Shown here in pieces: positions 59,452-64,000 of a stretch of DNA of 64,000 nucleotides. The notes beneath the pieces are model-generated. The model was not told where the DNA came from. It saw only the letters and a program-made list of their open reading frames with translations, and ran no database searches. The stretch is taken from the NCBI GenBank assembly GCA_029891385.1, contig CM057233.1:11101460-11165459 (forward strand). The letters are read 5' to 3'. The first letter of the stretch is position 1. Each line of letters opens with the position of its first letter. Position numbers and translations under genes: made by a program. The stretch is from Erythroxylum novogranatense. Its lineage: Eukaryota; Streptophyta; Magnoliopsida; Malpighiales; Erythroxylaceae.

Positions 59452-59456
59452 TGCTT

Positions 59457-59930
59457 GGTGTAAGCCAATGTGATAAGAGTGGGATTGCATGTTATCATGT
59501 GTATTGGTATATAAGTTATGCATATTATTTTATTGAGAGTGTTAAATTATTGGTCTAGATTATGAATGACCTATGAAAGCATAAGGTTTGTTCTTAACAT
59601 GAGCCTTAGTGGATATGTAGTATTTGTGCATAGATATGGATGCTCCATGTTGATTTTTCATCCTAGGCATTGGTTCTTTTGTACATAAATGATTTCCTTT
59701 GATAAAAGTAGTCTTAAGTGTTGTAAGCATTCTCATGACTATATTTGATTCTATACTTATTACTAGAACTCTTTTGAGCTTATAACATGTTTTGTAGTTT
59801 CTCACTTCCTTTAGTGAACTTAGACAACCAGTCCTTGAGAGAATTAACTACCTTCATGCAACTCTGCATTCTCATGCTTTAAAGTGTCTAAGTCATGATT
59901 ATCTTCCTTTATGTACTTGCTAACTTTTCA
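59457..59930 (-). mobile_element. Old Ty1/copia remnant, smaller part (gag)
   Basis: Continues the gag of the remnant at 27860-29987 on the other side of element A. Minus-strand traces such as KHENAELHE and FIKGNHLCTKE resemble the region between Gag coiled coil and zinc knuckle in some copia elements. Highly decayed. Confidence 0.5.
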
Positions 59931-61025
59931 AATTTTTATTAATATCCTTTATTTATTTGTAAAAATGTAAATAATTATAATATTAAAAATTCTAATTACA
60001 TAATAAAGATGGATGTTCATTAGTTTACTCTTTTCTCCTTATGGTTTTAATGATGCAATGTTTGACCTTGTGGATCCTAATTGTCTAGGTCTTCTAATTA
60101 GACATTTACCTATCAATATTACCCACCATTGATCCTAACATGTTCGTTTTATACAATTGTTTTAATGTATCTTGCTTTCTAAGCTGTGAACAATTTTGTT
60201 CTTGATTGTAGGAACACATTTGCTAACAATATTTCTATTTTGAAGGAGATTGAAGAGAAGCTTTAGCAGGTATTCAAATGACATTCAGTGGCCTTATATT
60301 TTTTACAATGTCAACAATGAATTTTCTAACATTTTAATCAAATTTGTATCAATTTCTATAATTTTCATTCCAGCTCCATCATCATCTTCTTTGGATGTCT
60401 CAATTGCTCAAATTTGAAGAAATTCCCTCTTGCCAACAAATGAACGAAAGGATTATACCATGAGATAAGCAAGGAGGCCAACCTCTTTGAAATATACAAC
60501 ATGGATTCTAGCAATGCAATGTAGTTGGACTCTCATGTCGATCTGAATGAATCATCCTTTCCAAGAAGGTCAATCTGTCGGTTGAGGTAAGTGAATTTGT
60601 TTTTTACTACATTTTTTTGAACTTGGTTTAATTTGGGTATTTGTTTGTGGTTTGAACTTTCCATCTGAACGTATTATATGACTGATTTAATTTGGCTTGC
60701 ACTAACTGAAACTTGTTTGTGGCATGAACTTCTGTTTATCTATGAATTAATATAGGATGAGTTTGACTTATATTATTGTTCCAATTACCTTAATTATATC
60801 AATCTGTTATTTCATTGATGCTCTCTTAAATGATTATGTTCTGTTTATTTTTTATGTGCGAATTTTTACATGGTTGTTTTTTATTAAATTGCATATGTTA
60901 AACTAATTAATTAAAATAAATATTCATTTTTTAATGAATACTTATTATATTTGGCACTTGTACATATTTAATATCCATTTATTGTCAAACTTTTGACATT
61001 AATTCTCTTCTGACATGGTACTTTT
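59931..61025. other. No recognised gene
   Basis: AT-rich sequence with no open frame of note and no clear repeat ends. It may contain the eroded front part of the Athila element, but I cannot show this. Confidence 0.5.
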
Positions 61026-62080
61026 GCATATAGACGCACGCCATTTGGGTTATGTAATGCTTCGGCTACATTTCAAAGATGCATGATGGCTATTTTTCTG
61101 ACATGCTTGAATCTTGCATTGAAATTTTCATGGATCACTTCTTTGTGTTTGGTACATCATTTGATGCATGCTTAGATAACTTAGAGAAAGTCTTGATTAG
61201 GTGTGAAGAGACACATTTAGTATTTAATTGGAAAAATTATCATTTCATGGTCCAAGAGTGCATTGTTTTAATTCACAAGATTTCTAACAAGGGTATGGAG
61301 ATAGACAACAAAAATTGATGTTGTTAATAAACTTCCACCACCAAACAATGTTAGATCCATTAGAAGATTCTTAGGCCATGCTGGTTTTTACCGTAGGTTC
61401 TTTAAGGATTTTTCTAAGATTGCGAGACCTTTGACTGAGTTGTTTGAAAAAGATGTTGTGTTTACTTTTAACAATAAATGTTTGACATCTTTTTAATTGT
61501 TAAAGGATATGCTTGTGACTACACCTATTCTTATATCTACTGACTGATCTCCTCCTTTTGAATTAATGTGTGATGCGAGTGATTACGCAGTGGTTTTTGT
61601 TTTAGGCCAAAGACGAGGTAAGACCTTTTATCTCATTTTTTTATGCAAGTAGAATACTGAACAACGCATAATGCCATTACACCACCACGGAGAAAGAGAT
61701 GTTAGTGATTGTTGCTTTTGACAAGTTTTGCTCATGTTTGGTTTTGTCTAAAGTGATTATGCATACTAACCATGTAGCCTTGAAATACTTGATGATAAAA
61801 CCCGACGTTAAACCAAGACTAATTCGTTGGATGTTGCTTTTGCAAAAGTTTTACACTGGACTGAGGCATAAGAAGGGGGGCAATAATTTTTTAGCTGATC
61901 ACTTGTCAAGGTTAGATGAAGCTGTTATGGAGAGTGCAACAAAGAAGGACATTCAGGAGACTTTTCCTAGTGAGCATCTAATGGTTATGGTAGTCACTCC
62001 TTGGTTTGCAAACCATGTAAGCTACCTTACTGGTAATATCTATTCCCCTGATTTTTCTTATGCTCAAAATATTTCTTTTT
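61026..62080 (+). pseudogene. Athila RT and RNase H, catalytic Asp lost
   Basis: The RT piece (61079-61318) has the active-site line FMDHFFVFG, where FMDDFSVFG is usual, so the second catalytic Asp is His. The thumb follows near 61330-61450 (RSIRRFLGHAGFYRRFFKDF). RNase H pieces read ELMCDASDYAVVFVLGQRRG near 61560 and then, in another frame (61699-62088), VALKYLMIKPDVKPRLIRWM and NFLADHLSRL. Confidence 0.85.
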
Positions 62081-62116
62081 TAATCTAAGGTAAGATACTA
62101 TCTTTGGGATGATCCT

Positions 62117-63292
62117 TTGCTTTACAAAATTTGTGTGGATGGTATTATTAGATGTTGTATTTTTGAAAAGGAAATGTCCTCTGTGTTATATCATTGTCAT
62201 TCTAGAGAGGCTGAGGGACATTATGATGCATTTAGGATAGTTCATAAGGTTTTAGAGTATGATTTCTATTGGCCCACCTTACTTAGGGATGCATTTGCAT
62301 TTGTCAAATCTTGTGATAGGTGTCAAAGGGTCGGGAACATTAGTAGGAGACATGATATGCCATTGACTAACATTCTTATTCGCGAGATTTTTGATGTTTA
62401 GGGCATAGCTTTCATGGGACCATTCCCTAAGTCTTTCTCCAATCAATATGTATTGGTTGCTATTGATTATATTAGCAAGTGGGTGGAAGCAGAGGCATTG
62501 CCCACAAATGAGGCTAGAGATGTTGTTAAGTTTTTCAAGAAGAATATTTTTACACATTTTGGCAGACCTAGGGCTATCATTAGTGATGGGGGTCACATTT
62601 TTGCAACAGACGTTTTGATTCATTATTAGCTAAGTATGGGGTAACCTATAATGTTGCTACTCTATATCACCCCCAAACTAGTGGGCAAGTTAAAGTCTCA
62701 AATAGGGAATTAAAGAAATTACTAGAGAAAATTGTTAATGCTTCTAGGTAGGACTGGTCTTTAAAGCTAGATGATGCACTTTGGGCATATAGGAAGGCAT
62801 TTAAAACACCCATAGGCATGTCACCATTCAAAATAGTGTATGGAAAGTTTTTTTCATTTTCTAGTTGAGTTAAAGCATCGTGCATACTGGGCTACCAAAT
62901 TTCTGAACTTTGATTTGTCTTCTATAGGTGCTAAGAGACTTATGCAACTTCAAGACTTAAAGAGTTTTGTTTGGATGCTTATAACAATTTAGAAGTTGTA
63001 TAAGGAGCGTGTGAAAAAGTGACATGATAAGAAGATCGTCCACTGGGACTTTAAGGTAGACGACTAGGTATTGATCTACAACTCCGATCTTTGTCTTTTT
63101 TCAAAGAAGCTTGAGTCAAGGTGGTATGGTCCATTCAAAGTGATCCATATCTTTCCTTTTGGGGTCCTTGAGGTAAAACGAGAAAATAAAAACCCCTTTA
63201 AGGTAAATGGAGAACGAGCTAAATTGTATATGCCCAGGTTTGTGGATAATTTTGAGGAGCGATTGTCTTTTCATGACATTTCACCACCTTAA
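62117..63292 (+). pseudogene. Athila integrase, catalytic Asp lost
   Basis: 62117-62401 has the H2C2-type finger (CHSREAEGHYDAFRIVHKVL, CDRCQR). The core begins GIAFMGPFPKSF where family members have an Asp in place of Ala, so the first catalytic residue is lost. IISDGG keeps the second Asp and VSNRELKKLLEK the Glu region. The C-terminal domain (63071-63292) reads SRWYGPFKVIHIFPFGVLEV and KLYMPRF. Separated by stops at 62399, 62627 and between 62880 and 63070. Confidence 0.85.
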
Positions 63293-63546
63293 TCGCAGTG
63301 CATGCCTTTTAGTAGGACTGTAGTTTTCTTTCTTTTCTTTTCTTATTGTTTCCTTTGTGTTTCTTTCTATTTTAATGCATTTTTTTGAGTTGTTTTGAGT
63401 TTTTTTAGGGTTTACGTGGTTGGTGGCAAAGAGTTTTTGGCCGATTCTTTTTCAAGGAAGTTTTTTCTTCCCTTTTCCCTCTTTGTGTTTGATTGTTGAC
63501 TATTTGAACATTAGGGGCACTTTTTTTATTAAGTGTGGGGGTAACT

Positions 63547-63564
63547 GGGGGGGGGGGGGGGGGT
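63547..63564 (+). repeat. Homopolymer of 18 G
   Basis: Uninterrupted G run after AAGTGTGGGGGTAACT. It lies where the Athila tract after integrase is G-rich, so it probably expanded from that. Confidence 0.9.
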
Positions 63565-63566
63565 AG

Positions 63567-64000
63567 GGATTGAGATTATGTGCATGTTGATGTTTATGAT
63601 ATTGATGTTGATGTTGAGAGATACACACTTGAATGGTTGCGACCCTTTTGGTAGCTAACTTGGGTCCTATTTTAGATGAATTTACCATACAATTCTGTTA
63701 AAGTAGTTGGAAGGAGAATTGAGTTGCATGCATGAATTTGGATTAGGCAACTTGAGAGGATAGTGAACCATATGGATTGATTGAAGTAGTTGATTGCATA
63801 AACTTAGTCAATAACTGATGTTGAGTGATGAGGCAATGTATGAAGTTTTTATGGATTTTTATTTAAGCATATGTGAGGTCTTGATCTATAAGACTGCATG
63901 TCATAATCATTTATTTTAGTTATTTTATGTGATGCTTCCCTATGTGGATTACCTTCAGAACTTGTTCTGAACCTGTTTGATACTACTAGTTATATGCTTT
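63567..64000. other. Likely downstream part of the Athila remnant, non-coding
   Basis: TG-rich sequence without coding potential or a recognisable LTR start before the window ends. Confidence 0.4.

Larger units (their letters stand above)
61026..63566 (+). mobile_element. Athila-lineage Ty3/gypsy remnant
   Basis: RT, RNase H and integrase are recognisable in order on the plus strand; gag, protease and LTRs are not seen. Wording such as TPFGLCNASATFQRCMMAIF and SCDRCQRVGNISRRHDMPL is typical of Athila. The AAGTGTGGGGGTAACT stretch (63532-63547) after integrase is also usual in this lineage. Stops and frame changes are common. Confidence 0.85.

Overview
The window is plant nuclear DNA, very probably from a flowering plant. 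The evidence is one intact plant-type SAGA/ADA1 coactivator gene, a plant-type Mpv17/PMP22 exon, and a dense load of plant retrotransposon lineages (Ty3/gypsy Tat, Tekay chromovirus and Athila; Ty1/copia; L1 LINE). Several of these carry the initiator-tRNA-Met primer site TGGTATCAGAGC. I cannot name the species. The region is a gene-poor, nested-transposon block with a small gene island at about 22-26 kb.

Layout. 1-8754: Tat-lineage Ty3/gypsy element on the minus strand, with its 5' LTR at 8354-8754. The element is cut by the left edge, full of frameshifts, and carries a 69-bp tandem array and an antisense coding remnant beyond integrase. It sits inside the 5' LTR of the next element. 8755-18457: a large non-autonomous LTR element (LARD type) with LTRs of about 4 kb and a 3.2-kb interior without coding sequence. 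18458-20316: no recognised gene. 20317-21838: compact Gag-only terminal-repeat retrotransposon (TR-GAG type) with a perfect 5-bp target duplication. 22151-22363: a single Mpv17/PMP22 exon. 22884-23326: small DNA transposon with an 8-bp target duplication (hAT-like). 24683-25759 (minus): ADA1-like gene, the only intact host gene. About 26150-26306: CACTA-type terminus. 26312-27830: L1 LINE tail. 27860-29987 and 59457-59930: an old copia element split in two.

29988-59451 is a nested stack. Tekay element A (plus strand, TSD TGCTT) landed in the old copia remnant. Tekay element B (35985-48166, minus strand, TSD GACAG) landed in the integrase of A. Copia element C (48879-56924, minus strand, TSD GCAAA) landed in the 3' LTR of A. 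Each boundary is supported by matching target duplications and TG/CA-type termini. After it come about 1 kb without recognised genes and an Athila-lineage remnant on the plus strand (61026-63566).

The genes do not form a shared pathway. The ADA1-like protein would act in the nuclear SAGA complex. The transposon proteins are inactivated by stops, frameshifts, deletions or loss of catalytic residues. The most unusual material is non-coding: a twin-hairpin module kept in the LTRs of three related families, a variable sequence block inside those LTRs, the Gag-only element, and the LARD whose LTRs resemble those of Tekay element B.
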